From Maribacter algarum (ex Zhang et al. 2020) (GTDB lineage Bacteria > Bacteroidota > Bacteroidia > Flavobacteriales > Flavobacteriaceae), in contig NZ_VATY01000001.1 in assembly GCF_005885635.1 (NCBI RefSeq), forward strand, positions 1,674,001 to 1,738,000: a stretch of 64,000 nt of DNA, read 5' to 3'. Made by a program: the position numbers and the translations under genes. This document shows, piece after piece, positions 54,988 through 63,805 of the stretch. Numbering within the stretch: position 1 is the stretch's first letter; each line of letters opens with the position of its first letter. Under the pieces are notes generated by a model. That model had not been told where the DNA came from, made no database searches, and saw only the letters and a program-made list of their open reading frames with translations.

Positions 54988-55701
54988 TTATTGAAATTGC
55001 GGTACCACTGCCATACTTGTAACATAAATGGTAGTTTCTTGAGCTTCTTGCAAGGCTTTTACACATATTTCCATTGTTGCTCCACTTGTAATTACATCAT
55101 CAACCAATAAGATGTTTTTGTTATTAAGTTTCGAAGCATCAGAAAGTGTATAAAGTGCTCTGTTTTCTTGCCAGCGGCCTATTCTTCCTTTTGTGGTTTG
55201 CGTTTTGGTATTCGCCGTTTTTATGAGAATTTCATCATTATACTCGGCGTTAATAAAATGAGCCAAGCGAGATGCGAATAGTGCCACTTGATTGTAACCT
55301 CTTTTTTTTAGTTTCTTCTTGTGAAGAGGAACGGGAATAACAACATCAATTTTATCTAGAAACTGATTTCCCCTTAATATTTGACCATACCAATCACCTA
55401 AAAAAGTACCAATCTGCTCCTGATTTTTATACTTTAAATGATGAATTAGTTGCTGTACAATACCATTTTCAATAAAAAAAAGGAAAGAACTGGCTTTTTT
55501 TACACGAATTCGACCATAAAAAATACGGTCAATGGGGTTTTCTTCGTTAAAGGTATAATCGGTAATCGGCAAATGATTTCGACAAACGGTACATAGGTGT
55601 TGTTCTCCTCTATTTAAATGGGTGTTACATCCAAAACATACCGTAGGCAGGAGCACTGTATTGATATCATTTATTATCTTTGAAAACCGAATTTTATTCA
55701 A
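54988..55701 (-). CDS. comF: ComF-family phosphoribosyltransferase-like protein
   Basis: This 237-residue protein has an N-terminal four-cysteine zinc site (Cys22, Cys25, Cys37 and Cys40) and a PRTase domain with the PRPP motif ILLVDDVITSGATM (about 195-208). VIPVPLHKKKLKKRGYNQ is the family core. ComF is needed for natural transformation in several bacteria and acts inside the cell on incoming single-stranded DNA; whether this organism is competent is unknown. It is 39 bases downstream of the Ig-like lipoprotein gene and divergent from the next gene. Confidence 0.92.
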   Translation of the reverse strand: MNKIRFSKIINDINTVLLPTVCFGCNTHLNRGEQHLCTVCRNHLPITDYTFNEENPIDRIFYGRIRVKKASSFLFFIENGIVQQLIHHLKYKNQEQIGTFLGDWYGQILRGNQFLDKIDVVIPVPLHKKKLKKRGYNQVALFASRLAHFINAEYNDEILIKTANTKTQTTKGRIGRWQENRALYTLSDASKLNNKNILLVDDVITSGATMEICVKALQEAQETTIYVTSMAVVPQFQ

Positions 55702-55748
55702 ATCTAGCGATATTAAAAACCTACTTATTTAACCCCCACCATTAACCA

Positions 55749-56648
55749 ATGGAGAACAGTCAAGATACTAAATTCAATTACAAGATAATCCTTGCAGCCA
55801 TGGCGGCTGTCATCATAGGGGTTCTTATTGCCTTTTATTACAGTTATGCTCAGTCAAGAACACAAATAAACTATCTAGAGCACGAGAAAGATCTCTTGGT
55901 CAAAGACCTAACTCTTATGAAAGCAGATGTAGATCGTCTTTCAGCACTTGATGAGGTCAACGATATTGAACTACAAACTTCAAGATACAAGGTTCAGCAA
56001 TTATTAGATTCTGTAGGAAAACTAAGCTTTACAATTGAAAGGCTACGTGAATTTAAGACAGAGCTTCGAAGGCTTGAAGCGAAAAATGATAGCCTAAAGC
56101 TTAAAAATGATTTCCTCAACTACAACAACATGCAGCTTGCTGAAAAGTATGAAGCTTCTCAAAAGGAAATAGAGAAAATACGAAGAGCGAATATAGCATT
56201 AGCTGAAGCGGAGGCATTGAAACGTGATAAAATCCAAGACCTTAATAAAGAGTTGAAAACTAAGAAATATTTGGCGCTCGAAACCACCGAAGGAAGTGGA
56301 TATAGAATTAGAGGGGGAAGACCAATTCAAACGAATAAGGCTTCAACCGTCAAAAGACTTAAAGGGCGAGTGATTATAGCCCCTGATAATTCTTTGGCAA
56401 ACCAAGAACGGGTAATTTATTTTCAGTTTTTAGGTCCAAATATGGGTATAATCGAGGATAATGCGAATACCATTAACGTAAATGGCAATGTTTATAGCAA
56501 ACGTGTTGTAGTTAATTTTACTGGCTCTCAAACTGAAGTAGTCGACTATGTGTCTATACCTGAAGGTTCCCTAGAGTCTGGCGATTATATCTTAAATGTT
56601 TTCGAAGACCAACGATTACTTCAGACTTCCGAATTCCAATTAAAATAG
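55749..56648 (+). CDS. membrane-anchored coiled-coil protein
   Basis: This 299-residue protein has one N-terminal membrane helix (about 12-31), a long coiled coil (about 35-170, with heptads such as LEHEKDLLVKDLTLMKADVDRL) and a C-terminal beta-rich domain (about 205-299; RVIIAPDNSLANQERVIYFQFLGP, ending ILNVFEDQRLLQTSEFQLK). It is found as a conserved protein in flavobacteria but I know no function. A structural or division-related role is speculative. It lies upstream of glyS, whose promoter is separate. Confidence 0.75.
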   Translation: MENSQDTKFNYKIILAAMAAVIIGVLIAFYYSYAQSRTQINYLEHEKDLLVKDLTLMKADVDRLSALDEVNDIELQTSRYKVQQLLDSVGKLSFTIERLREFKTELRRLEAKNDSLKLKNDFLNYNNMQLAEKYEASQKEIEKIRRANIALAEAEALKRDKIQDLNKELKTKKYLALETTEGSGYRIRGGRPIQTNKASTVKRLKGRVIIAPDNSLANQERVIYFQFLGPNMGIIEDNANTINVNGNVYSKRVVVNFTGSQTEVVDYVSIPEGSLESGDYILNVFEDQRLLQTSEFQLK

Positions 56649-56671
56649 AAGGTTAAAATCGGATAAAATTC

Positions 56672-56679
56672 TATTTTTG
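56672..56679 (+). promoter_or_regulatory. Bacteroidetes -7 box immediately before glyS
   Basis: TATTTTTG is a full TAnnTTTG match whose last base is only five bases from the A of the glyS ATG. If it is used, the glyS mRNA is leaderless or nearly so. Confidence 0.55.
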
Positions 56680-56683
56680 CCAA

Positions 56684-58228
56684 ATGGCAAAACAAGAAGA
56701 CGATTTTAAGAAAGTAATTTCACATGCTAAGGAATATGGCTACGTATTTCAATCAAGTGAAATCTATGACGGATTGAGCGCAGTTTATGATTATGCTCAA
56801 AATGGGGCCGAACTCAAAAAGAACATACGGGAATATTGGTGGAGAGCCATGGTACAACTTAATGATAACATTGTTGGGTTAGATGCTGCTATTTTCATGC
56901 ATCCCACAACTTGGAAAGCTTCGGGCCATGTTGACGCGTTTAGCGATCCGTTAATTGATAATAAAGATTCCAAAAAAAGATACCGCGCCGATGTTTTGGT
57001 TGAAGATTATGTTGCCAAAATTGAAGGTAAGATTGAGAAAGAAGTAAAAAAAGCCACCAAAAGATTTGGAGAGGCTTTTGACAAGGAACAGTTTTTGTCG
57101 ACCAACCAACGCGTAGTTGATTACCAAGAAAAAGCAACTACAATTTTAAAACGTCTTGGAAAGTCTTTGGAGAACGAAGATTTGGCCGATGTGAAAAAGC
57201 TCATCGAGGAACTTGAAATCGCTTGCCCAATGTCAGGGTCTAAAAACTGGACAGACGTCAAGCAATTCAATTTGATGTTCGGAACGAAGTTGGGGGCTTC
57301 TACAGAGACGGCAATGGACTTATACCTGCGTCCTGAAACTGCACAAGGTATTTTCGTAAACTTCCTGAATGTACAGAAGACGAGTCGCATGAAGATTCCC
57401 TTTGGAATTGCTCAAACGGGAAAAGCGTTTCGAAACGAAATTGTAGCACGTCAGTTTATCTTCAGAATGAGGGAGTTCGAACAGATGGAAATGCAGTTTT
57501 TTATCAAGCCCGGTTCTCAAAAGGAATGGTATGAGCATTGGAAAGCACATCGGTTGAGGTGGCATTTGTCTTTAGGAATGGGAGAGGATAACTATCGTTT
57601 TCATGACCATGAAAAATTAGCGCATTATGCTGACGCCGCGGCGGATATTGAATTCCGTTTTCCCTTTGGATTTAAGGAGTTAGAAGGAATACATTCACGA
57701 ACGGATTTTGACCTTTCAAAACATCAAGAATTCTCTGGTAAAAAATTACAATATTTCGATACGGATGAGAACAAGAATTACGTGCCCTATGTTGTCGAGA
57801 CTTCCATTGGTCTTGACCGCATGTTCCTGGCTGTCTTTTCAAATTCATTGCAAGAAGAAGAATTGGAAAATGGAACGACACGGACGGTTCTAAAATTACC
57901 AGCTGTTTTAGCACCGACAAAAGCTGCTGTTTTCCCATTAGTAAAAAAGGACGGATTACCAGAATTGGCCCATGAAATCATTGACGATTTAAAATGGGAT
58001 TTCAATGTGCTATATGACCAAAAAGATGCCGTAGGTCGTCGTTACAGAAGACAAGATGCCAACGGAACACCATTTTGTATTACAGTTGATCATCAATCAT
58101 TGGAGGACAAAACGGTTACGATTCGTCACCGTGATACAATGGAGCAACAACGTGTTGCCATTTCTGAACTAAAAGCGATTATTCACAAAGAGGTGGATAT
58201 GAAGTCTTGGTTGATGAAGATGAAGTAA
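56684..58228 (+). CDS. glyS: glycyl-tRNA synthetase, alpha2 type
   Basis: This 514-residue class II synthetase charges tRNA-Gly. It is the single-chain, dimeric form: N-terminal VISHAKEYGYVFQSSEIYDGLSAVYDY, motif 2 region (KAFRNEIVARQFIFRMREFEQMEMQFF) and motif 3 (TSIGLDRM, about 370-377), then an anticodon-binding domain (LAPTKAAVFPL to the end). The start at 56684 fits the family N-terminus exactly. It ends two bases from the convergent receptor gene. Confidence 0.96.
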   Translation: MAKQEDDFKKVISHAKEYGYVFQSSEIYDGLSAVYDYAQNGAELKKNIREYWWRAMVQLNDNIVGLDAAIFMHPTTWKASGHVDAFSDPLIDNKDSKKRYRADVLVEDYVAKIEGKIEKEVKKATKRFGEAFDKEQFLSTNQRVVDYQEKATTILKRLGKSLENEDLADVKKLIEELEIACPMSGSKNWTDVKQFNLMFGTKLGASTETAMDLYLRPETAQGIFVNFLNVQKTSRMKIPFGIAQTGKAFRNEIVARQFIFRMREFEQMEMQFFIKPGSQKEWYEHWKAHRLRWHLSLGMGEDNYRFHDHEKLAHYADAAADIEFRFPFGFKELEGIHSRTDFDLSKHQEFSGKKLQYFDTDENKNYVPYVVETSIGLDRMFLAVFSNSLQEEELENGTTRTVLKLPAVLAPTKAAVFPLVKKDGLPELAHEIIDDLKWDFNVLYDQKDAVGRRYRRQDANGTPFCITVDHQSLEDKTVTIRHRDTMEQQRVAISELKAIIHKEVDMKSWLMKMK

Positions 58229-58230
58229 TC

Positions 58231-60306
58231 TTATAATTGATATCCTAGTCGAATACTCCCATAAAAGTTACGTTTATCACCTGGGTAGAAATAACGAGGT
58301 TCCCTACCTCCAAAACCTTGGGTATTGATAAGTACAGATTGAGCATAGACTGTGTCGAGGAGATTATTAATACCGAAGTCAACTCCAATTGTGAACTTAT
58401 CGGAAAGTTTCTTTAGATAGCCCATTCTTGTGTTAAAAACTGTGTAAGGCTCACTGAACAAATTACCGGCGTCAGTCAAGGGAATCTCACTCACATGTGC
58501 ATGGGTGGTATTCCAATAGAAGTTTTCAAATAAGCGCATTTGAATGCCCGAAGTTCTTCGCTGCTTGGGAACACCAGTGAGTTGATTTCCCGAAAAATCA
58601 TCTTCCTCATCAATGAATTCTACAAAACTATGATCAGTTAATGTGTAGTTGACGAAAGGCGATAGTTGAAAGTTTTTTGAGATAGTCCAGGTATAATTCA
58701 ATCCGATTTCCAATCCTCTATGTCGGGTTTTGCCAGCGTTTTTTCCGACAAACTGATCTTCGTCAATCCGTTCACCAACCAAAAGATTTTTAATGTTCAT
58801 TTGATAGATGGAAAGATTGACATTGAACCTTCTGTCATCCAAAGAAAAACTTGTGCCCAGTTCATAATTTGTTCCAGTTTCTTGGGCTATATCTGGATTG
58901 ACGACTCCATCTGGAGTAAGCGTTTCTTCTAAAGTTGGGTTTGAAAATCCTCGACTAACATTCGCATAGACTTTCTGGTTTTCAGAAAAAACATATTCGA
59001 GATTTAAGCTGGGTAGTAGAATAGCCTTGAAATTTCTTTCAGCGCTTTTGTTTTCAATTCCCGAGTTAAAAAGGTCACGGTAATCGTATTGGGTTTTGTT
59101 TATGTTGAGTCCGAATTGAGCAGAAAACTTTGAAGAGAAAGGAAGAACGAGCGTTCCAAAAGCATTCCATTGACTTCGAAATTCTTTATTACGACCTGTA
59201 TATACTCCCTTTAAACTTCCATTACCATTGTTATCTTCCCATAGATTATCGAACCTGTCCCAATCGTATTCATCTTTGAAAAGTTCAGCTCCAAAGGAAT
59301 AATCTGCATTGTTTTCCAAGAAGTTGAATGCTCCTGAAAATCGTGTGCGAAACCCGAAGCCTTTTGTGATTTCATCCAAAATACCAAAAGGTGCCGCTTC
59401 GGTTTTATCCAGATAGTTATAAAATATACTAGTGGTGTTTTTGAACTTTTCATTGAATTTATGGGCATAAGAAAATCCAACTAAAGTTGAATTATTGTCT
59501 TCAAACCCTTGAGAAACTCGCCAAGTAAAAGTTGCTTGTTGCGGGTCTTCGGAAAAAGCTGTCTCCCCAAGCGAACTAGGTATTTGAGCAGTAAAATCAA
59601 TATGATTTACAAGAAAGGATATTTTGCCTCTAGCATTCAGTTGATAGGAAGCATTCAAAAGCATGCCATCTCGCTCAAAATTACTGTTTTGGCGATAGCC
59701 ATCCGTTTCCATATGGCCGTATTGTAGTCCTAGACGAAGCTTCCCATCATAATGATTGAAAGAGAGATTGTTTTTTAAAAGTCCGAAAGAACCGGCTGTA
59801 AAATTGTTCGAAAAGTTAGTCGATCTACCCAAGGCCTTTTTTGGAGATAAAATGATTGCTCCCCCTAAATTCGAACCATAGGAAGTTCCTTTTGGGCCTT
59901 TTATAATTTCAATTTGACTTAGGTTTTCAAGATCATATTGTTCTATGGAAGAAAATCCGGAACCATCCGTAACCGGAATATCCTCATAGTACATACGAAG
60001 CTTATCCGTACCAAAAAGGGTTCTGGCGCCAATTCCTCTTACGGTAATGCGATTGGTATTTAAAGCTCCAGAAAATATGAATACACCAGGCACCTGATTA
60101 ATGGCAGAAACCATTGAAACCGGACTGTAGTTCTGAAATACTTTGGCTGAAATAACTTCTGAAGGTGTTATTCCTGTTGCGTTTTTCTTTTTTAAGGCAT
60201 CTAAGAGAATAACCTCGTCGAGTTGTGTAATACTATCCTTTTTTACAGGGTCTTGAGCATCAATTAGCTGAATACTGCAAAGGAAAATCAAGATAAAGTG
60301 CCTCAT
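58231..60306 (-). CDS. TonB-dependent receptor, siderophore/iron type
   Basis: This 691-residue receptor has a signal peptide ending LIDAQ, a TonB-box-like DEVILLDA (about 28-35), a plug with IRGIGARTLFGTDKLRMYYEDIPVT and IEIIKGPKGTSYGSNLGGAIILSPK, and a barrel whose C-terminus is GSIRLGYQL. It lacks the carboxypeptidase-regulatory-like domain of the other receptors, and is of the FecA-like group. It is downstream (29 bases) of a small outer-membrane protein gene on the same strand. The ligand is unknown. Confidence 0.9.
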   Translation of the reverse strand: MRHFILIFLCSIQLIDAQDPVKKDSITQLDEVILLDALKKKNATGITPSEVISAKVFQNYSPVSMVSAINQVPGVFIFSGALNTNRITVRGIGARTLFGTDKLRMYYEDIPVTDGSGFSSIEQYDLENLSQIEIIKGPKGTSYGSNLGGAIILSPKKALGRSTNFSNNFTAGSFGLLKNNLSFNHYDGKLRLGLQYGHMETDGYRQNSNFERDGMLLNASYQLNARGKISFLVNHIDFTAQIPSSLGETAFSEDPQQATFTWRVSQGFEDNNSTLVGFSYAHKFNEKFKNTTSIFYNYLDKTEAAPFGILDEITKGFGFRTRFSGAFNFLENNADYSFGAELFKDEYDWDRFDNLWEDNNGNGSLKGVYTGRNKEFRSQWNAFGTLVLPFSSKFSAQFGLNINKTQYDYRDLFNSGIENKSAERNFKAILLPSLNLEYVFSENQKVYANVSRGFSNPTLEETLTPDGVVNPDIAQETGTNYELGTSFSLDDRRFNVNLSIYQMNIKNLLVGERIDEDQFVGKNAGKTRHRGLEIGLNYTWTISKNFQLSPFVNYTLTDHSFVEFIDEEDDFSGNQLTGVPKQRRTSGIQMRLFENFYWNTTHAHVSEIPLTDAGNLFSEPYTVFNTRMGYLKKLSDKFTIGVDFGINNLLDTVYAQSVLINTQGFGGREPRYFYPGDKRNFYGSIRLGYQL

Positions 60307-60335
60307 GTATTTTTAATGAAGCACTAAAATAGAAT

Positions 60336-60851
60336 TTAAAATCGAAAACCAAGAGACAAACCAGCGCGGTACATAAAAGCATCTTGAAATTCATGCTGAT
60401 TTATATTGCGCCCTAAGCCAGCATAAACTTCCATTGTTAGTTTTTGACCATAGGTAGACCATTTTCTACCCAAACCAAGGCCTAGTGCAGTAGTACTGTA
60501 ATCGTTATTTCGATTGCCTAGATTGTTTTCGATATCTGTTTCTCCAGTATAATATAGTCCGAATGCCTCGGCGAAGAGGCCGCTTTTCGGATTGTAACCA
60601 AAGTATGCTCTTACATTTGGCCCTATACCAAAATTACCTGTTCTTCCCAATCCATCTCCATTGAAGAAAACCGTTCCGCCGATACTTGTCTCAGGAGTAA
60701 AGTAATATTCATAAGAACCCTCGATTGCTGTGGTGGCTAGAAAGCGACCCATATTGAATCTAATTTCATGGTCGTTATACCCATCGCGATAGGCCTGAGC
60801 ATTCAATAAAAAACCGGTAAAGAGAGTTAGTAAAACAAGTGATTTTTTCAT
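60336..60851 (-). CDS. small outer-membrane beta-barrel protein
   Basis: This 171-residue protein has a signal peptide (LLTLFTGFLLNAQ) and about eight predicted beta strands with alternating hydrophobic residues, including RFNMGRFLATTAIEGSYEYYF, TSIGGTVFFNGDG and GLGLGRKWSTYGQKLTMEVYAG, ending with Phe (LSLGFRF). It is an OmpW/OprD-like or DUF3575-like small barrel; I cannot choose. I use the ATG at 60851 rather than one four codons upstream because it gives a clean signal peptide. It precedes the iron-type receptor gene. Confidence 0.8.
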   Translation of the reverse strand: MKKSLVLLTLFTGFLLNAQAYRDGYNDHEIRFNMGRFLATTAIEGSYEYYFTPETSIGGTVFFNGDGLGRTGNFGIGPNVRAYFGYNPKSGLFAEAFGLYYTGETDIENNLGNRNNDYSTTALGLGLGRKWSTYGQKLTMEVYAGLGRNINQHEFQDAFMYRAGLSLGFRF

Positions 60852-60973
60852 GATATATGGCATTTCTATGTGATGAAATCAAATCTTATACCAAAATTTA
60901 AAATTTCCTATCAAGTTGAGTTTTGTACTGTGACAAAGCATATTTTAGTAGCTTTAAAATCCAATAACGAATT

Positions 60974-62917
60974 ATGAAAAAGTTTTTAAGAATTACGGGA
61001 AAAATCCTTGGCTTACTTATCGTTCTTTTATTGTTGACTTATCTAATATTTTGGATTAAATGGAAAGTGCAGTCTTCATCAAATATGAAATTGGCAGGAG
61101 AAGAGGCTCCAACCTTAATCTTGAATGGAAAAAAATTTCGTGACTTGAACAAGAACGGTAAATTGGACCCCTATGAGGATGACAATTCCGACATAGAATT
61201 GCGTATTGACGACCTGTTATCGCAAATGAATTTAGAGGAAAAAGCAGGTACTCTGTTCATTAACATGACGATTATGCGTGATGGGGGTGAATTGAATAAA
61301 GTTCCTTCTATTACCAATCCATTTTCTTTACTGTTGGAAATAACCCCTGAACAGGTACTAAAAAAAAGAATGAACCATTTTAATATAATGGAGACTCCTT
61401 CAGCTTTTGAAACTGCTACTTGGAACAACAACCTTCAAAAATTGGCCGAGCGTACGCGTTTAGGCATTCCCGTTACAATTGCGACAGATCCAAGGCATGG
61501 GGCAGGTTTTGACGCTGGTACTGGGGTGGCTTCGAGTTTTTATTCGCGATGGCCATCGCAATTGGGCATGGGAGCAACAAGAGATTCGGCCTTGGTGCAT
61601 GAATTTGGAAATATTGCTCGTCAAGAATACGGTACGCTCGGCCTGCGTTTGGCCCTACACCCCATGGCTGATTTGGCAACAGAACCAAGGTGGACAAGGG
61701 TGAATGGCTGTTTTAGTGAAGATGCAGAACTTGCCGCAAGACTTACCGAAGCATACGTTTTAGGATTTCAAGGTGACAGCCTGACAAATTCTAGTGTGGC
61801 TTGTATGACTAAGCATTTCTCGGGCGGTGGACCACAGGAAGATGGTTGGGATGCACATTTTTCTTCTGGCAAGGGGCAGACTTATCCCGGGAGTAATTTT
61901 GATTACCATTTGATACCATTTATAGAGGGCGCCCTCAAAGCCAAAACCGCTCAAATTATGCCATATTATGGTATTCCGAAAGGTCAAACAGGTGAAGAGG
62001 TTGCTTTCGCTTTCAACAAAGAAATAATTACCGGTCTACTGCGAGATTCATTGAACTTTCAGGGTGTAATATGTACTGATTGGGGCTTAGTGAGCGATAT
62101 GCCTGTAAAAGAAGCATCGGCATGGGGGGTCGAACATCTGTCGGAAAAAGAGCGGGTCAAGAAAATCTTGGACGCCGGTTGCGATATGTTGGGCGGTGAA
62201 TCGCGGCCAGATTTGGTATTGCAATTGCTGGAAGAGGGTGCGATTACTGAAGATCGTTTAGATGTTTCCTTACGACGCATTTTTCGCGATAAATTCCGAT
62301 TAGGACTTTTTGACAATCCGTATGTTGACACCAAAAATTTGGATGTTGTTGGAAATCCTGATTTTGTGGAAAAAGGTAAAGAGGCCCAACGAAAGGCCCT
62401 AGTTTTACTGAAAAATGAGAATAATCTTCTCCCACTTGCCTCTGATAAAAAAGTGTACATCGAAGGTATGGTCGAGGGCCTGGAAAAGTTGTATCCCCAG
62501 ATTGTTAGCAATGTTTCGGATGCTGACATCATTATTAAGAAATTGAATACTCCATCTTCGCCCCCAATAGGAGATAATTTGCTGGAACGTTTTTTTCCTC
62601 AAGGAAGACTTGATTTTCCTGAGGAGGAAAAGACTGAGATTTTAGAACTTATTTCCTCCAAACCAACGATAACTGTATTGGAGATGCAACGTCCGCCTAT
62701 TGTGCCAGATATCAATGTAGCAAGTAAAGCTGTAATTGCCGATTTTGACTGTCAAGATGAAATTATTTTGGAGTTGATTTTTGGAAAATTTAATCCTTCA
62801 GGTAAGTTGCCCATTGAAATACCATCATCGGTTGAAGCTGTGGAAAATCAAATGGAAGATGTGCCCTATGATTCTAAAAATCCGCTATACAAATTCGGTC
62901 ATGGTCTTTCCTATTGA
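60974..62917 (+). CDS. glycoside hydrolase family 3, membrane-anchored
   Basis: This 647-residue glycosidase has an N-terminal membrane helix (about 13-32) and an EF-hand-like loop DLNKNGKLDPYED (about 57-69). The GH3 TIM-barrel contains MNLEEKAG, TDPRHG, KHFSGGGP (about 279-286) and the nucleophile aspartate in GVICTDWGLVSD (about 363-374). The C-terminal domain ends FGHGLSY, as usual for beta-glucosidase-like GH3. The length is near normal; the sugar linkage is not predictable. It is followed by exonuclease III after 65 bases containing a palindrome. Confidence 0.9.
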   Translation: MKKFLRITGKILGLLIVLLLLTYLIFWIKWKVQSSSNMKLAGEEAPTLILNGKKFRDLNKNGKLDPYEDDNSDIELRIDDLLSQMNLEEKAGTLFINMTIMRDGGELNKVPSITNPFSLLLEITPEQVLKKRMNHFNIMETPSAFETATWNNNLQKLAERTRLGIPVTIATDPRHGAGFDAGTGVASSFYSRWPSQLGMGATRDSALVHEFGNIARQEYGTLGLRLALHPMADLATEPRWTRVNGCFSEDAELAARLTEAYVLGFQGDSLTNSSVACMTKHFSGGGPQEDGWDAHFSSGKGQTYPGSNFDYHLIPFIEGALKAKTAQIMPYYGIPKGQTGEEVAFAFNKEIITGLLRDSLNFQGVICTDWGLVSDMPVKEASAWGVEHLSEKERVKKILDAGCDMLGGESRPDLVLQLLEEGAITEDRLDVSLRRIFRDKFRLGLFDNPYVDTKNLDVVGNPDFVEKGKEAQRKALVLLKNENNLLPLASDKKVYIEGMVEGLEKLYPQIVSNVSDADIIIKKLNTPSSPPIGDNLLERFFPQGRLDFPEEEKTEILELISSKPTITVLEMQRPPIVPDINVASKAVIADFDCQDEIILELIFGKFNPSGKLPIEIPSSVEAVENQMEDVPYDSKNPLYKFGHGLSY

Positions 62918-62935
62918 TTTAAAGTTGTAGTTAAT

Positions 62936-62947
62936 TTTCACGTGAAA
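62936..62947. promoter_or_regulatory. 12-bp perfect palindrome upstream of xth
   Basis: TTTCACGTGAAA is a perfect 12-bp palindrome 35 bases upstream of the exonuclease III ATG. It may be an operator; the CACGTG core is also a chance-prone sequence. No full -7 box was found beside it. Confidence 0.35.
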
Positions 62948-62982
62948 GGAGCATTGTCTATTTTCGAGTAAAATATTTATAG

Positions 62983-63744
62983 ATGAAAATAGTATCCTAT
63001 AATGTAAACGGTATTCGAGCCGCATTGAAAAAAGGTTTTATAGAATGGCTACAATCTGTAGACCCTGATGTAATTTGTTTGCAAGAGATTAAGGCACAAG
63101 AAGATCAACTTGATTTGTCAGTTTTTAAAGATGCGGGGTATGGGTACAATTACTGGTATAGTGCCCAAAAGAAAGGATATAGTGGAGTTGCTATTCTATC
63201 AAAAACCAAACCTGATCATATCGAGTTCGGGACAGGAATAGAAACTATGGATTTTGAGGGAAGAAATCTAAGGGCAGATTTTGGAGACCTTTCTATTATG
63301 AGTATGTATTTGCCATCAGGAAGCAACATGGAAAGGTTAGACTTCAAGCTAAACTATATGGCGGAAATTCAAGAATATTTTAATGAACTAAGAAAAGAAA
63401 GACCAAATCTTGTTGTTCTTGGAGATTATAATATCTGTCATGAGGCCATTGATATTCATAATCCTGTAGGACTCAAAAACGTATCTGGCTTTTTACCCGT
63501 GGAGCGAGAATGGATTGGTAATTTAATAAAAAGTGGATTTATTGACAGTTTTAGACACTTCAATAAAGAACCTGATAATTATACTTGGTGGAGTTACCGT
63601 GCGAATGCTAGAAATAATAACAAAGGATGGCGTTTGGATTATGCCATGGTCGCTGATTCTTTGAAAGACCGACTTAAGCGTTCCGTAATTTTATCAGAAG
63701 CAAAGCATAGTGATCATTGTCCGATTTTGGTAGAAGTAGATTAA
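62983..63744 (+). CDS. xth: exodeoxyribonuclease III / AP endonuclease
   Basis: This 253-residue enzyme belongs to the ExoIII branch of the EEP family and repairs abasic sites and 3'-blocked ends. Active-site residues are Asn7 (SYNVNGIR), Glu35 (CLQEIKAQ), the GDYNICH motif (about 148-154) and Asp244-His245 in HSDHCPIL. No signal peptide is present, which separates it from the secreted EEP nuclease at 42.4 kb. A bidirectional terminator follows. Confidence 0.95.
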   Translation: MKIVSYNVNGIRAALKKGFIEWLQSVDPDVICLQEIKAQEDQLDLSVFKDAGYGYNYWYSAQKKGYSGVAILSKTKPDHIEFGTGIETMDFEGRNLRADFGDLSIMSMYLPSGSNMERLDFKLNYMAEIQEYFNELRKERPNLVVLGDYNICHEAIDIHNPVGLKNVSGFLPVEREWIGNLIKSGFIDSFRHFNKEPDNYTWWSYRANARNNNKGWRLDYAMVADSLKDRLKRSVILSEAKHSDHCPILVEVD

Positions 63745-63758
63745 AATTTTAAATCAAT

Positions 63759-63785
63759 AAAAAGCACCGATATTCGGTGCTTTTT
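63759..63785. terminator. bidirectional terminator between xth and the type IX protein gene
   Basis: AAAAAGCACCGA pairs perfectly with TCGGTGCTTTTT around TAT. T-runs are present on both strands, so it can end both convergent genes. Confidence 0.88.
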
Positions 63786-63805
63786 ATTTTGCAAGAACCA
63801 ATATC

